NCBI GenBank assembly: GCA_036272935.1
Contig: DATAXP010000075.1
Location: 87,085 to 151,084, forward strand
Direction of reading: 5' to 3'
Origin: DATAXP01 sp036272935
Lineage (GTDB): Bacteria; Planctomycetota; Planctomycetia; Pirellulales; PNKZ01
Length of the DNA stretch: 64,000 nt
This document shows, in pieces, positions 26,144 to 35,030 of this stretch. The notes under the pieces are model-generated. The model saw only the letters and a program-made list of their open reading frames with translations, did no database searches and was not told where the DNA came from. Numbering within the stretch: position 1 is the stretch's first letter; every line of letters begins with the position of its first letter. Made by a program: the position numbers and the translations under genes.

Positions 26144-27436
26144 ATGGCCATCAAGCAATTCAATCGTCGTCACTTTCTGCGGGCGACCGGAACGGTCGTC
26201 GCGCTGCCTGCCCTGGAATCGATCGGTTTCCGGCGCTTTGCCTCGGCGGCCACGCTAACCGCGGCGCGACCGAAGCGCGCGGTGTTCCTTGGCTTCGGCT
26301 GGGGCGTGACCGAAGAAACCTGGATGCCCGATAAGAAGGTTAGTGGCTCCGCCTACGAGCTTCCTGCGGGGCTCGCGCCGCTCGAGCGTCACAAGGCCGA
26401 CTTTACCGTCGTGCAAGGGCTCACAAATAAGTTCGCCAACGAAGCGCACTGGGGGAGCACGTTCTGGCTCACCGGCGCGAATCGCTACGCCGAGCCTGGG
26501 CAAAGTTTTCACAACAGCGTCTCGGCCGACCAGATAGTCGCCGAGCGACTTGGCTCCGACACGCGATTCGCTTCGATCCAGTTGAGCTGCCCTGACGGCG
26601 TGGCCAACGGTCATGGCCCGGGCCTGTCGCTGGCTTGGGACGGGCGGGGCAAGCCGCTGGCTGGCATGGAGAATCCCGTCGCTGCGTATCATCGCATGTT
26701 CTCGGACGACACCGTGCCGCTTGCCGATCGCCAAGCCCTGCTCGCCGAGAAGCGCAGCGTGCTCGACGCCGTACTAGTCGACGCGCGGCGCGTGCAGCGC
26801 GACCTCAACCGCACGGATACCGACAAGCTCGACGAATACTTTCAAAGCGTCCGCGATATTGAAACCCGCTTGGCCAAAGATGAGCAGTGGCTCGCCGTCC
26901 CCAAGCCCAAAACTTCCTTCTCCGAGCCGAAGCCGGGACTGGCGGGTCGTGACGAGATTGCGCTGATGTACGACCTGATCGTCGCCGCGCTTCAGACCGA
27001 CGCCACGCGGGTCGCCACCTACCGGCAGCCGGTCGGCTCGCTGCTGGGCAGCTTAGGTTTGAAGATCGCCGCCCACGACATGACTCACTACACCACGGGC
27101 GAGCGGCTCGAGGCGTCGCAGCAGCGCGACGTGGCCCAGAGCGAATTGCTGGCCGGCCTGCTCGACAAGCTGAAGGCGACCAAGGAACCCGACGGCAGCT
27201 CGCTGCTCGACCACACGGTGGTGGCCTACGGCAGCAACATTCGCACGGTTCACTATCTCGACAACTGCCCAATGCTCTTCGCCGGCCGCGGTGCCGGGCT
27301 GAAGCTGGGCCAGCACGTGGTGCTCGCGCACCATACGCCGCTGTGCAACGCTTGGCTGACGATGCTGCATGGTTTGGGAATCGAGGCTGAGCGTCACGGC
27401 GACAGCACCGGGGTGGTGAAGGAATTGCAGGGATGA
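26144..27436 (+). CDS. DUF1552 exported protein
   Basis: This 430-residue protein opens with a twin-arginine-like leader (NRRHFLRATGTVVALPALES), consistent with export in folded form. The rest is the DUF1552 domain: RAVFLGFGWGVTEETWMP, AHWGSTFWLTG, ESLGLK-like core around SLLGSLGLKIAAHDMTHY and the final NAWLTMLHGLGIEAERHGDST. In planctomycetes DUF1552 genes nearly always pair with a DUF1592/cytochrome gene, as here: the stop overlaps the next ATG by four bases. The function of the pair is unproven; a role in degradation or modification of polymers has been suggested from context. Confidence 0.9.
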   Translation: MAIKQFNRRHFLRATGTVVALPALESIGFRRFASAATLTAARPKRAVFLGFGWGVTEETWMPDKKVSGSAYELPAGLAPLERHKADFTVVQGLTNKFANEAHWGSTFWLTGANRYAEPGQSFHNSVSADQIVAERLGSDTRFASIQLSCPDGVANGHGPGLSLAWDGRGKPLAGMENPVAAYHRMFSDDTVPLADRQALLAEKRSVLDAVLVDARRVQRDLNRTDTDKLDEYFQSVRDIETRLAKDEQWLAVPKPKTSFSEPKPGLAGRDEIALMYDLIVAALQTDATRVATYRQPVGSLLGSLGLKIAAHDMTHYTTGERLEASQQRDVAQSELLAGLLDKLKATKEPDGSSLLDHTVVAYGSNIRTVHYLDNCPMLFAGRGAGLKLGQHVVLAHHTPLCNAWLTMLHGLGIEAERHGDSTGVVKELQG

Positions 27437-30078
27437 GACCGAGCTGCTTCCTCGTTTGCATTCTGCTTTGCTGCTGCGAGGCGCAGGCCGGCGAGCCCGC
27501 AAGCGCCCGGCTCGACGATGCGCAGCGAGCGTTCTTCACCGCCTACTGCACCGACTGCCACGGTGCCGACACGCAGGAAGGCAAGTTGCGGCTCGATAAC
27601 ATCTCGCTGGCGATCGAAACGGTCGAGCAGGCCGATCGCTGGCAGAAGATTCTCAACCAGCTCAACTCGGGCGAAATGCCGCCGGAGGATGCGACGCAAC
27701 CCGAGCCGGCGCGCAAGACGGAGTTTCTCGATGCTCTGTCGCGCACGCTCGCCCTGGCGCGCAAGATCATCGGCGACCAGGGAGGCCGTATCGCACTGCG
27801 CCGCTTGAACCAGCGCGAGTACCGCAACACGCTGCGTGACTTGCTCGGCGTGGAAGTCGATACCCGCGACCTGCCCAGCGATAGCGGCACCGGCACGTTC
27901 GACACCGTCGGCGCGTCGCTATACATGTCGAGCGATCAGATCGAGCAATACCTTGCGCTGGGTCGCAGTGCGCTCGATGAGTACTTCACGCGCGCCGCTG
28001 CACATGAACATAAGACTTTCAAAGCCCGCGAAGAGGCCGAGATCGTCGGCAACAGGCGGATGAACAACCTTTACAAGGACACGAAAGCAGCGCACGACAA
28101 CTACGTGCGCTGGACGGCGGCGGTCGACGAGGCCGCCAAGCGATCCGAGAACGTCGCGACCGCCGAGCGGCTGCGGAAGCAGACCGAGAAACCGCGTCCC
28201 TCCTCCGGAGTGCCGTACGCGACACCGATGCATTTCTATCTCGACTGGGACCAGATTGCCGGCGCCCCGTCGCCGACCGAATTTGGCTTTCAGGACGCGC
28301 AGAAGGCGTTCTTCGACGAGACGCAGTACCGGAATCACTTCGTGTACTACGACGACTATCAGAAGCTTCCAGCCCGCGAAACCGGTGCGTGGCTGCTGTT
28401 CTACCAGGCGTACCGCGAGACGTACGTCTCGGCCGGGGAAAAATGGCCAACCGGTCGCTACACGCTGCGGATGCGTGTCGCCGCCAACGATGCCGCTAAC
28501 CGCGAGCGGCGCTTCGTCGAGATCGGCCAGCGCGGCGACGACCCCAGCGATTTCAGCGTGCTCGGCGCCTGCCAGGTCACCGGCACGCTCGCCGAGCCGC
28601 AAACGATCGAGTTTCCGGTCGAAGTGCGCAGCAGCGCGAAGCGCGAGTTTGCCGTCCGCGAGAAGCGGCCCAATTCGCGAAAAGCCGAGATCCGCAGCTA
28701 CCACGACGAGCTCGAAAAGACCGGCCGCGGACCAGTGCCGGCGATCTGGATCGATTGGTTCGAGATCGAAGGTCCGGCGAAGGCGCCCATCGCTGCGGCG
28801 GTATCGCTCGTTGCCGAGTCGCACGATGCGGCCGCCGCGCGTGACGTGATCCAGCGGTTTGCCACGCGCGCGTTCCGTGGCCGAGCGCCGTCGGCTGATT
28901 ATCTCGATCGCCTCGTGGCGTTGTTTGAAGCCCGCCGCGGCCACGGCGACTCGTTCGACGAAGCGATCAAGGAGCCGCTCGGCGTGGTGCTCGCGTCGCC
29001 GAGCTTTCTGTACTTGCTCGAACCGTCGCCCGGCGACGAGCATCGCCGGCTCGACAGCCTCGAGCTTGCTTCGCGCCTGGCCTATTTCTTGTGGAGCAGC
29101 CCGCCCGACGACGAGTTGTTGGCGCTTGCGCGCAGCGGCGAGTTGCAGCAGACCGAGGTGCTTGCCACGCAGGTTGATCGCATGATCGCCGACGAGCGGT
29201 CGTGGCAATTCGTGCGCGGGTTCACGCACCAGTGGCTCGGCATGGACCGGCTCGACTTCTTTCAATTCGACTTCAAGCTCCATCGCGGCTTCGATGACAG
29301 CACCAAGGCAGCGGCGCGCGAAGAGGTATTTCAAACTGTGGCCTGCCTGCTGCGCGACGACCTGAGCCTGCGCTCATTGTTGAAGTCGGACTTCGTGATC
29401 GTCAACAGCTTGTTGGCCACTTATTACGGTCTCGACGGCGTGCGCGGCGATGCGTTCCGCAAAGTATCGCTGCCGGCCGATTCGCCCCGCGGCGGCTTGC
29501 TGGGGATGGCGGCGATCCTGGCGATGGGGAGCAACGGTCAATGCACCAGCCCCGTCGAACGCGGCGCCTGGGTGCTGCGCAAGCTGCTCAACGATCCGCC
29601 GCCTCCTGCGCCGCCGAACGTTCCGCAGCTTGCGCGGCTCGAAGGCAAGTTGCTCGACGTGCGCGAGCGTCTGCGCGCCCACCAGGAGCAGCCGCAGTGC
29701 GCGAACTGCCATCGCAAGATTGACCCGATCGGCTTCGGCCTGGAGAACTTCGACGCCGCGGGCCGGTGGCGCACCGAGGATATGTATCAGCTTAAGGGGG
29801 GCGCTAAGAAAACCTGGACGATCGACGCCGCCGCTACCTTCCACAAGGGACCGGCGTTCAAGAACTACTTCGACCTGCGCGACATTGTCGCCTCGAAGTC
29901 CGATGCCTTCGCCCGCGGCTTCACCGAAGCGCTGGTCGAATATGCCCTCGGCCGACCATGCGGATTTATCGATGAAGAACTCGTTGCAGACGTTTTGAGC
30001 CAGGCCCGCCGGCAAGACTTCGCGATGCGCAGCTTTATCCAAGCGCTCGTTGCCAGCGATACGTTTCAGTCGAAGTGA
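27433..30078 (+). CDS. DUF1592 protein with cytochrome-c heme sites (DUF1587/1592/1588/1585)
   Basis: This 881-residue exported protein has a signal peptide (MRPSCFLVCILLCCCEAQAG). A CXXCH heme site follows at once (YCTDCHGADT, residue about 37), then DUF1587 (LRRLNQREYRNTLRDLLG), an insert of about 350 residues with a beta-rich, CBM-like part, DUF1595 and DUF1592 (LASRLAYFLWSSPPDDELL), and DUF1588 with a second CXXCH (CANCHRKIDPIGFGLENFD). DUF1585 closes the chain (EALVEYALGRPCGF). It probably carries covalently bound heme in the periplasm. It overlaps the DUF1552 gene by ATGA. Its molecular function is not known. Confidence 0.9.
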   Translation: MRPSCFLVCILLCCCEAQAGEPASARLDDAQRAFFTAYCTDCHGADTQEGKLRLDNISLAIETVEQADRWQKILNQLNSGEMPPEDATQPEPARKTEFLDALSRTLALARKIIGDQGGRIALRRLNQREYRNTLRDLLGVEVDTRDLPSDSGTGTFDTVGASLYMSSDQIEQYLALGRSALDEYFTRAAAHEHKTFKAREEAEIVGNRRMNNLYKDTKAAHDNYVRWTAAVDEAAKRSENVATAERLRKQTEKPRPSSGVPYATPMHFYLDWDQIAGAPSPTEFGFQDAQKAFFDETQYRNHFVYYDDYQKLPARETGAWLLFYQAYRETYVSAGEKWPTGRYTLRMRVAANDAANRERRFVEIGQRGDDPSDFSVLGACQVTGTLAEPQTIEFPVEVRSSAKREFAVREKRPNSRKAEIRSYHDELEKTGRGPVPAIWIDWFEIEGPAKAPIAAAVSLVAESHDAAAARDVIQRFATRAFRGRAPSADYLDRLVALFEARRGHGDSFDEAIKEPLGVVLASPSFLYLLEPSPGDEHRRLDSLELASRLAYFLWSSPPDDELLALARSGELQQTEVLATQVDRMIADERSWQFVRGFTHQWLGMDRLDFFQFDFKLHRGFDDSTKAAAREEVFQTVACLLRDDLSLRSLLKSDFVIVNSLLATYYGLDGVRGDAFRKVSLPADSPRGGLLGMAAILAMGSNGQCTSPVERGAWVLRKLLNDPPPPAPPNVPQLARLEGKLLDVRERLRAHQEQPQCANCHRKIDPIGFGLENFDAAGRWRTEDMYQLKGGAKKTWTIDAAATFHKGPAFKNYFDLRDIVASKSDAFARGFTEALVEYALGRPCGFIDEELVADVLSQARRQDFAMRSFIQALVASDTFQSK

Positions 30079-30126
30079 CCGCCGCGCGGATCGTTCGCCT
30101 TTACGGCGCTGCGCGGCTGGGCACGA

Positions 30127-32061
30127 TCACTCGCTGGCGTAGGGCATCAGGATTTCACCGGTTTCGATGCCGGCAATCGCCTTGAACGCGCCGTCGGCCA
30201 CCGCCTCGCCCAGCCGTGTTACGGTGCGGAAGTAACGATCGCTCGGCTTCGCGGGCGATACTTGCCGCGCCAGGTCCTGGCAGGCCACGTCGGCCGCCTG
30301 GGTGACGATCTCGTCGCCGCGGCGCGCCGCGTACAGGCTGGTGCACACCATGATGATGCACGCCTGAACGCGCGCCGACAGTTCTGCCATGCGGCATTGC
30401 CGATCGGCCAAGGCGAGCTGATACTTTCGCATCACGCCACTGATCTCCAACGGGAAATGCTGGAGCCGATCGATCGCGTACTCCGCATGGGCGCGTAGCA
30501 CGGCAGGCATCGGTGGCAACTGCGGCGACGGATGCCGGCGGAACCGCTGCGCGGCAAACCACTTCGAGTACTCCCACAACGGCTCGCGCAGCACCATCAG
30601 GTGCGCCGGGTTCAACATGTTCGGCTTCTTGATTCCTGCCACGGCCAACGCGCGGCCGATCGGCTCGAAGAACTGCATGCCGTGCTGCTTCACCAGCGAC
30701 TTGAAGAACGCCATGCCGAGCATCTCGCCCTCGCCTTCGTAGATGCACGGGGCCAAGAACTCGTGCACGTTGTCGCCGAACAGGTGGCCGTGCAGGAACG
30801 CTCGGCCGCCATGCGTCTTCATCATCAACTCGATGGCCGCCTCTTTTTGGGCTTCGCTGCCAAAAATCTTGGCGATGATGCACTCCATCTCGCCGCGATA
30901 ACCCTGGTCGATCAACTGCGAACACCACGCCACCTGGGCATCGGCCGCGACGATCAACCCGGCGAGCCGGCCGATGCGGCGGCGCACCAATTCGCGCGAG
31001 GCAATCTCCTGTCCGTAGGTGCGGCGGAAGTGCGCCCAAGGCAGCATGCTGGCCAGCATCACGCGCATCGCCCCGGCCGCCGTGGCACACAGCGCCACGC
31101 GCCCCAGGTTCAAGCCGTGATAAGCGATCGTCAGTCCGTCGCCGCGCTTCGGTTCGAGCAAGTTGTCGGCCGGCACACGGAAATCGCGAAAGATGATCCC
31201 CTGGTTGTACGCATGCTTCAGCGCGTACAGACCGTACTTCTTCAATTGGAAGTGCTCGTTCTCTTGGTCCGGCAGATCGACGATGAGCACCGCGGGCTTG
31301 TTCTCGATCAGGCACACCAGGCCGATCGTCCGCCCGGGGATGACGTTCGTGATGAACAGTTTCTCGCCGTTGACGACGAACGTGTCGCCATCGCAGTCGG
31401 CCCGGGTGCGCAAGGCGGTGAGATCGCTGCCGGCTCCTGGCTCGGTGAGCGCGAAGGCGCTCAGTCGCTCGCCGCTGGCCAGCTTGGGGAGCCAGCGCTC
31501 GCGCTGCTCGGTGTTACCGAACGTGCGCACCGGATCGACCGCTCCAATACAGCCATGAACGCTCGCCATGCCGGCGACCGTGGGATCGACCGTGCCCATG
31601 CGGGTAAGAAACGGCGCGAAGCTCGCGAAGGCCGCGCCGCTGCCGCCGTATTGCCGATCGACGAGCAGCCCCCAGTAGCCTGCCGCGCCCAGCTCGTTGA
31701 ACACCGCGTCGCTGATTTTTCCCTGGTCGTTGTGCAGCGTGCGCGCGTCGCGATGCCGGCGGACCACCGCGATCGAATCGTCCATCACCTTCGCCACGTC
31801 GGCCGGCGGCGCGGTGTCCTTGCTGGTGAACAGCTCGACCGGCACGGCGCCTTCCCATACCGCCCGGTGCGCGGGGCTGGCGGTGGTCTGGTACTGCGGT
31901 GCGAAGAGCGCCTCGACCTGGTCGTCGGCCTTGTCGATCGCGCCGGTCCGCGTCGCCTCTTCCTGGCTTTTGCCGCCAAGTTTCAGCGCCGTCTCGGCGA
32001 ACGATTCCTTCTCGGCGTCCTGCGACGGCGAGGCAACCGGTTCTTCAACACGCGGGTTCAT
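30127..32061 (-). CDS. Acyl-CoA dehydrogenase family protein
   Basis: This 644-residue flavoprotein is probably the first oxidation enzyme of the beta-oxidation genes in this region. The core ACAD fold occupies residues about 90-480: FALTEPGAGSDLTALRTRAD (FAD/substrate region), VVNGEKLFITN, and the catalytic-base region ending in CIYEGEGEMLGM. It is longer than the usual 380-residue enzyme. About 80 extra charged N-terminal residues (EEPVASPSQDAEKESFAETA) and a 160-residue helical C-terminal domain recall the large VLCAD-type and FadE-type enzymes. Substrate chain length cannot be read. It is divergent from the small antitoxin-like gene. Confidence 0.88.
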   Translation of the reverse strand: MNPRVEEPVASPSQDAEKESFAETALKLGGKSQEEATRTGAIDKADDQVEALFAPQYQTTASPAHRAVWEGAVPVELFTSKDTAPPADVAKVMDDSIAVVRRHRDARTLHNDQGKISDAVFNELGAAGYWGLLVDRQYGGSGAAFASFAPFLTRMGTVDPTVAGMASVHGCIGAVDPVRTFGNTEQRERWLPKLASGERLSAFALTEPGAGSDLTALRTRADCDGDTFVVNGEKLFITNVIPGRTIGLVCLIENKPAVLIVDLPDQENEHFQLKKYGLYALKHAYNQGIIFRDFRVPADNLLEPKRGDGLTIAYHGLNLGRVALCATAAGAMRVMLASMLPWAHFRRTYGQEIASRELVRRRIGRLAGLIVAADAQVAWCSQLIDQGYRGEMECIIAKIFGSEAQKEAAIELMMKTHGGRAFLHGHLFGDNVHEFLAPCIYEGEGEMLGMAFFKSLVKQHGMQFFEPIGRALAVAGIKKPNMLNPAHLMVLREPLWEYSKWFAAQRFRRHPSPQLPPMPAVLRAHAEYAIDRLQHFPLEISGVMRKYQLALADRQCRMAELSARVQACIIMVCTSLYAARRGDEIVTQAADVACQDLARQVSPAKPSDRYFRTVTRLGEAVADGAFKAIAGIETGEILMPYASE

Positions 32062-32071
32062 GGGTCATCCT

Positions 32072-32101
32072 TTGCCAGACAGCGTGAATACTCGCTAAAA
32101 T
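32072..32101 (+). promoter_or_regulatory. Promoter for the orphan antitoxin-like gene
   Basis: TTGCCA at 32072-32077 and TAAAAT at 32096-32101 have an 18-base spacer. The start codon at 32157 has a good ribosome site (GGAG, six bases before ATG). This supports expression of the short gene that follows. Confidence 0.55.
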
Positions 32102-32156
32102 ATACTACGCAGGTGGCGGGCGTTGGACCGCGCATCTCCCGGTATTGGAGAAGAAC

Positions 32157-32372
32157 ATGCCCCAATCGATGCGTTTCGACGAAATACTCACCTTGATCGA
32201 CACACTGCCGCCGGCTGACCAGGAGGCGTTGCTTGGCATCCTCGAACGGCGGCGGATTGCCGACCGGCGCGCCGAAATCACGAAAGAAGTCGTCGAAGCG
32301 CGTGAGGAGTATCGCTCCGGTGCCTGCCGACATGAACAGGCCGCCGAGATCATGAAAGACTTGCTTTCATGA
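32157..32372 (+). CDS. Small antitoxin-like protein
   Basis: This 71-residue protein starts at an ATG with a strong GGAG ribosome site (an in-frame TTG at 32145 is less likely). The sequence (MRFDEILTLIDTLPPADQEA, then a charged helical C-terminus HEQAAEIMKDLLS) resembles small antitoxin-type proteins found upstream of RelE/ParE-type toxin genes. Its stop codon overlaps an ATG in the ATGA style usual for such pairs, but the downstream frame is cut short (see the next feature). With no intact toxin beside it, it would be an orphan. Assignment is by pattern and context only. Confidence 0.6.
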   Translation: MPQSMRFDEILTLIDTLPPADQEALLGILERRRIADRRAEITKEVVEAREEYRSGACRHEQAAEIMKDLLS

Positions 32373-32410
32373 ACCGAGCCTTGTTGCGGTCCAAGGCATG
32401 CACGCGAGCA
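32369..32410 (+). pseudogene. Possible toxin-gene remnant
   Basis: After the ATGA overlap the frame begins MNRALLRSKACTRA, which resembles the first strand and helix of RelE/ParE-type mRNA-interferase toxins (pattern M-x-R-x-L-x-R-S-x-A-F). It then runs into a palindromic repeat and reads as Arg-rich noise to 32608. I interpret it as a toxin gene replaced or truncated by the repeat. The match is only about 14 residues, so this is tentative. Confidence 0.35.
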
Positions 32411-32412
32411 CG

Positions 32413-32513
32413 TTGTTGTGGCCGGTCTCCCGACCGCGCCACCCGCCGCGACCGCAGGTCTCCCTGCCACCGACCGCATTCTTTATTGGCTGGCATGGTC
32501 GGGAGACCATGCC
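32413..32513. repeat. Palindromic repeat with a 10-bp perfect hairpin
   Basis: TGGCATGGTC at 32491-32500, a GGGA loop, then GACCATGCCA form a perfect hairpin. The core GGTCGGGAGACC also occurs inverted about 80 bases earlier (GGTCTCCCGACC near 32417). The unit sits between the convergent ends of the antitoxin remnant and the acyl-CoA ligase gene and may also act as a transcription stop in both directions. Confidence 0.65.
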
Positions 32514-32528
32514 AGAACGGTGCAATCC

Positions 32529-34193
32529 CTAGGCGTCGGCCTTTTTCGCGTACATCGCCTCGATCTTGTCGGCGTACTTGCGGGCGATCGCGGAGCGGCG
32601 GAGCTTGAGCGTCGGCGTCAGGTCGCCCGATTCGACCGTGAACGCTCGATCCAACAAGATAAAATCGCCGATCTGCTCGTAGCGCGATACGCCTGCCATC
32701 CGCTCCCGAATTCGCTTGGCGTACAGCTTGCGCACCTCGTCGCTCGCCAGCGCCTCGGCGGCATTGGTGACCGGGATGCGGCGCTCGATGATCGCGGCAC
32801 GCAGCGTCGCAGGATCAGGGACGATGAGCGCGGTCAGATAGTTCCGCCCGTCGCCGATCACCACCGCCTGGTGGATCAACGGCTCGGCCGCCAGCAGCGA
32901 CTCGAGCGCGATCGGGGAAATGTTCTTGCCGCCGGCGGTGACGATCAGCTCCTTCTTGCGGCCGGTGATTTTGAGGAAACCGTCGGCGTCGATCTCGCCC
33001 AGGTCGCCGGTGTACAGCCAGCCGTCGCGAAGAATCTCGGCCGTGTCGGCCGGTCGATGCCAGTAGCCGAGCATCACGTGCGGCCCGCGGGTGAGAATCT
33101 CGCCGTCGTCGGCAATGCGGACTTCAACCCCGGCGATCGGCGGGCCGACGGTGCCGCGCTTGTTGGCGGTCGTCGTGCAGGTGCTGATCACCGGCGACGT
33201 TTCGGTCAGTCCGTAGCCTTCAAGCAGCGTCACCCCGTTACGCTCGTAGAACTCGCCGACATGCGCCGGCAGCGCCGCCCCGCCGGCAATGCCTGCCCGT
33301 AAGCGACCGCCGAAGATCTCGGCCAGCGCTCCAGGGCGATCGGCCGCCGGCGACTGTTGCAAGAGCCGCATCACGCGCTCGAAGAAGTACGGCACGCCGT
33401 TGACCAACGTGGGATGGAACTCGGCACACTGCGGTACGGCCGTCTCGGGCGAGTCGGCCAGCACCAGCTCACAGCCTTGGACAAGCCAAGTGTAAAAATC
33501 GCAAGTGCGGGCAAAGATGTGGCTGAGCGGCAGCCAGTTGAGCCGCACGTCCCCCGCGCGCGGCCCGAACGCCGATGTTGCCGAGATGGCGTTCGAGGCC
33601 AGATTGTTCTGGCTGAGCATCACTCCCTTCGGCTCGCCGGTGGTGCCCGAGGTGTACAGGATCGTCGCCAAATCGCCCGGCGCGATGCTGGCCGGCGCGA
33701 AATCGTCGCGTGACGTAGCCAGCAGTTCTTCGAAGCGAAGAAAGTCGTGGCCGGGCCACGATTGCACGCCGGCGTCGAACGTGACGAGGCGCGTGCCGGC
33801 CGGCAGCGCCGCGGCATGCGGGGCCAGTTTCTCCGCCTGTTCGGCGCTGGAAACGACAATCACTTTTGCCCCGCTATCGGCAATTTGAAACGCAATCTGA
33901 GCGCCGGAAAGTGACGCATGCACCGGCACGTGCACCGCACCGGCCGTTTGAATGCCCAGGTCGGTGACGAGCCACTCGTAACGGTTCGGCGACACCAGCA
34001 ACACCCGGTCGCCACGCTCGACGCCCAACGACGCCAGCGCAGCCGCGAAGCGGCGCACGTCGCGCGCCAGGTCGTTCCAAGTGTGGGCGCGCATCTCGCC
34101 GCCGCGCCGGGCATGCACCGCCACGCGCTCGCCATCGCTGCGCACGCGATCGTGGAACAAGGCGACGATCGTTTGTTCGAGCGAGCAGACCAT
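32529..34193 (-). CDS. fadD: Long-chain acyl-CoA ligase (AMP-forming)
   Basis: This 554-residue enzyme of the ANL superfamily activates fatty acids to acyl-CoA via an acyl-adenylate. The P-loop-like motif is YTSGTTGEPKGVMLS (residues about 178-192). The adenine-binding motif is LLEGYGLTETSP, the ATP/hinge region is YTGDLGEIDADGFLKITGRK, and the C-terminal lid contains the catalytic-Lys region near the end. The length is a little short for the 600-residue eukaryote-like AMP-ligases (FAA1/FadD15 type), to which ITGRKKELIVTAGGKNISP is closest. It lies in a minus-strand run of beta-oxidation genes and is separated from the PIN gene upstream by only four bases. Confidence 0.88.
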   Translation of the reverse strand: MVCSLEQTIVALFHDRVRSDGERVAVHARRGGEMRAHTWNDLARDVRRFAAALASLGVERGDRVLLVSPNRYEWLVTDLGIQTAGAVHVPVHASLSGAQIAFQIADSGAKVIVVSSAEQAEKLAPHAAALPAGTRLVTFDAGVQSWPGHDFLRFEELLATSRDDFAPASIAPGDLATILYTSGTTGEPKGVMLSQNNLASNAISATSAFGPRAGDVRLNWLPLSHIFARTCDFYTWLVQGCELVLADSPETAVPQCAEFHPTLVNGVPYFFERVMRLLQQSPAADRPGALAEIFGGRLRAGIAGGAALPAHVGEFYERNGVTLLEGYGLTETSPVISTCTTTANKRGTVGPPIAGVEVRIADDGEILTRGPHVMLGYWHRPADTAEILRDGWLYTGDLGEIDADGFLKITGRKKELIVTAGGKNISPIALESLLAAEPLIHQAVVIGDGRNYLTALIVPDPATLRAAIIERRIPVTNAAEALASDEVRKLYAKRIRERMAGVSRYEQIGDFILLDRAFTVESGDLTPTLKLRRSAIARKYADKIEAMYAKKADA

Positions 34194-34197
34194 AAGC

Positions 34198-34713
34198 TCA
34201 CAAGTCGGGCAGCCGAAGGTGGTTGAAATTCAATACGTCCAATCGTTCCTTTTCGAGAATCCCCGATAGCATCGCATCGTCGGTTAGAACAAGTACGCCC
34301 TCTCGCGCCAGGTCGAAGATGCCGGCGTCGGTTACGCCAAGCTTCATGAACGCTTCGCTTTGTGCGGCTTGTGTTGCTGAAATCAAGCGCTCATCGAATT
34401 CTTTCACCATCGCTTGTAGGGTTCGGGAAAAACTGTCGCGCAAAGGCCTCGACAATCCCGTCCGCCCCAAGTTGCTTATTTCCGTGATAATGCTGGTCGT
34501 CGTGATGACCCGTCGAAAGGATCTGAGCGTTCCGACCAGCAGATCGAAGTCGTCTGTCGTAAAGCCATGGGAGCGAGTGCGCTTGAAACTTGAAACCAAC
34601 GAACGGCGCGTTTGGCCGATCAAGACGAGCAGCAGAATGTTCGTGTCGACCAACACACCTCGCGCCAGATGCTTGCGAATCAGCGGGTGCTCGGTAGCTA
34701 GTTCGCGCCTCAT
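34198..34713 (-). CDS. PIN-domain protein, probable toxin RNase
   Basis: This 171-residue protein has a PIN-type nuclease fold. The first acidic residue is in GVLVDTNILLLVLIG (residues about 19-33), a Glu is in TSIITEISNL, and late acids are in LGVTDAGIFDLA and LVLTDDAMLSG. Four acids would bind magnesium or manganese and cut RNA. It overlaps the upstream small gene by ATGA (34710-34713), the arrangement of a type II toxin-antitoxin pair. GC is lower than in the flanking fad genes, which suggests recent acquisition. It could also be a chromosomal RNase rather than a toxin. Confidence 0.75.
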   Translation of the reverse strand: MRRELATEHPLIRKHLARGVLVDTNILLLVLIGQTRRSLVSSFKRTRSHGFTTDDFDLLVGTLRSFRRVITTTSIITEISNLGRTGLSRPLRDSFSRTLQAMVKEFDERLISATQAAQSEAFMKLGVTDAGIFDLAREGVLVLTDDAMLSGILEKERLDVLNFNHLRLPDL

Positions 34714-35006
34714 ACGGCTCGAATTCGCATAGCCCGAGCGACACCAGTGTCGGCGGCAACCTCGACTTGCTTATACTCGCGATCCTGAAATGGAGAGCTA
34801 AATGCAGCGTTGCCGAGCCCTTCGCCAGCACCACGAAAGAAGCTCAACGTGATCATCCAGCTCTGCTCGTCTTCGGTCATCTCGACCTCTTCTAACCGTA
34901 GGCCCGGCAAGTCCTCACCAAGGACTTCCTTCAAAAACTTCGTAGCGCTTTGAACCGCTTGTTTGACCGAAATTGGTTGGGTCGGATTTGGTTTGACAGT
35001 GCTCAT
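34710..35006 (-). CDS. Small protein paired with the PIN protein, candidate antitoxin
   Basis: This 98-residue soluble protein (MSTVKPNPTQPISVKQAVQS, then LRLEEVEMTEDEQSWMITLS and a C-terminal EYKQVEVAADTGVARAMRIR) resembles small conserved proteins I recall next to PIN-domain genes in cyanobacteria and other environmental bacteria. It has no obvious DNA-binding motif. It is translated just upstream of, and overlapping, the PIN gene, so I call it the likely partner. Function is inferred from position. Confidence 0.65.
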   Translation of the reverse strand: MSTVKPNPTQPISVKQAVQSATKFLKEVLGEDLPGLRLEEVEMTEDEQSWMITLSFFRGAGEGLGNAAFSSPFQDREYKQVEVAADTGVARAMRIRAV

Positions 35007-35030
35007 GTCGTTGGCTCCGGTGCGAATATT

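Noticed and set aside
32369..32608. An intact 79-residue toxin gene
   Set aside because: Only the first 14 residues look like a toxin; the rest is translated from a palindromic repeat and from the antisense of the acyl-CoA ligase end.
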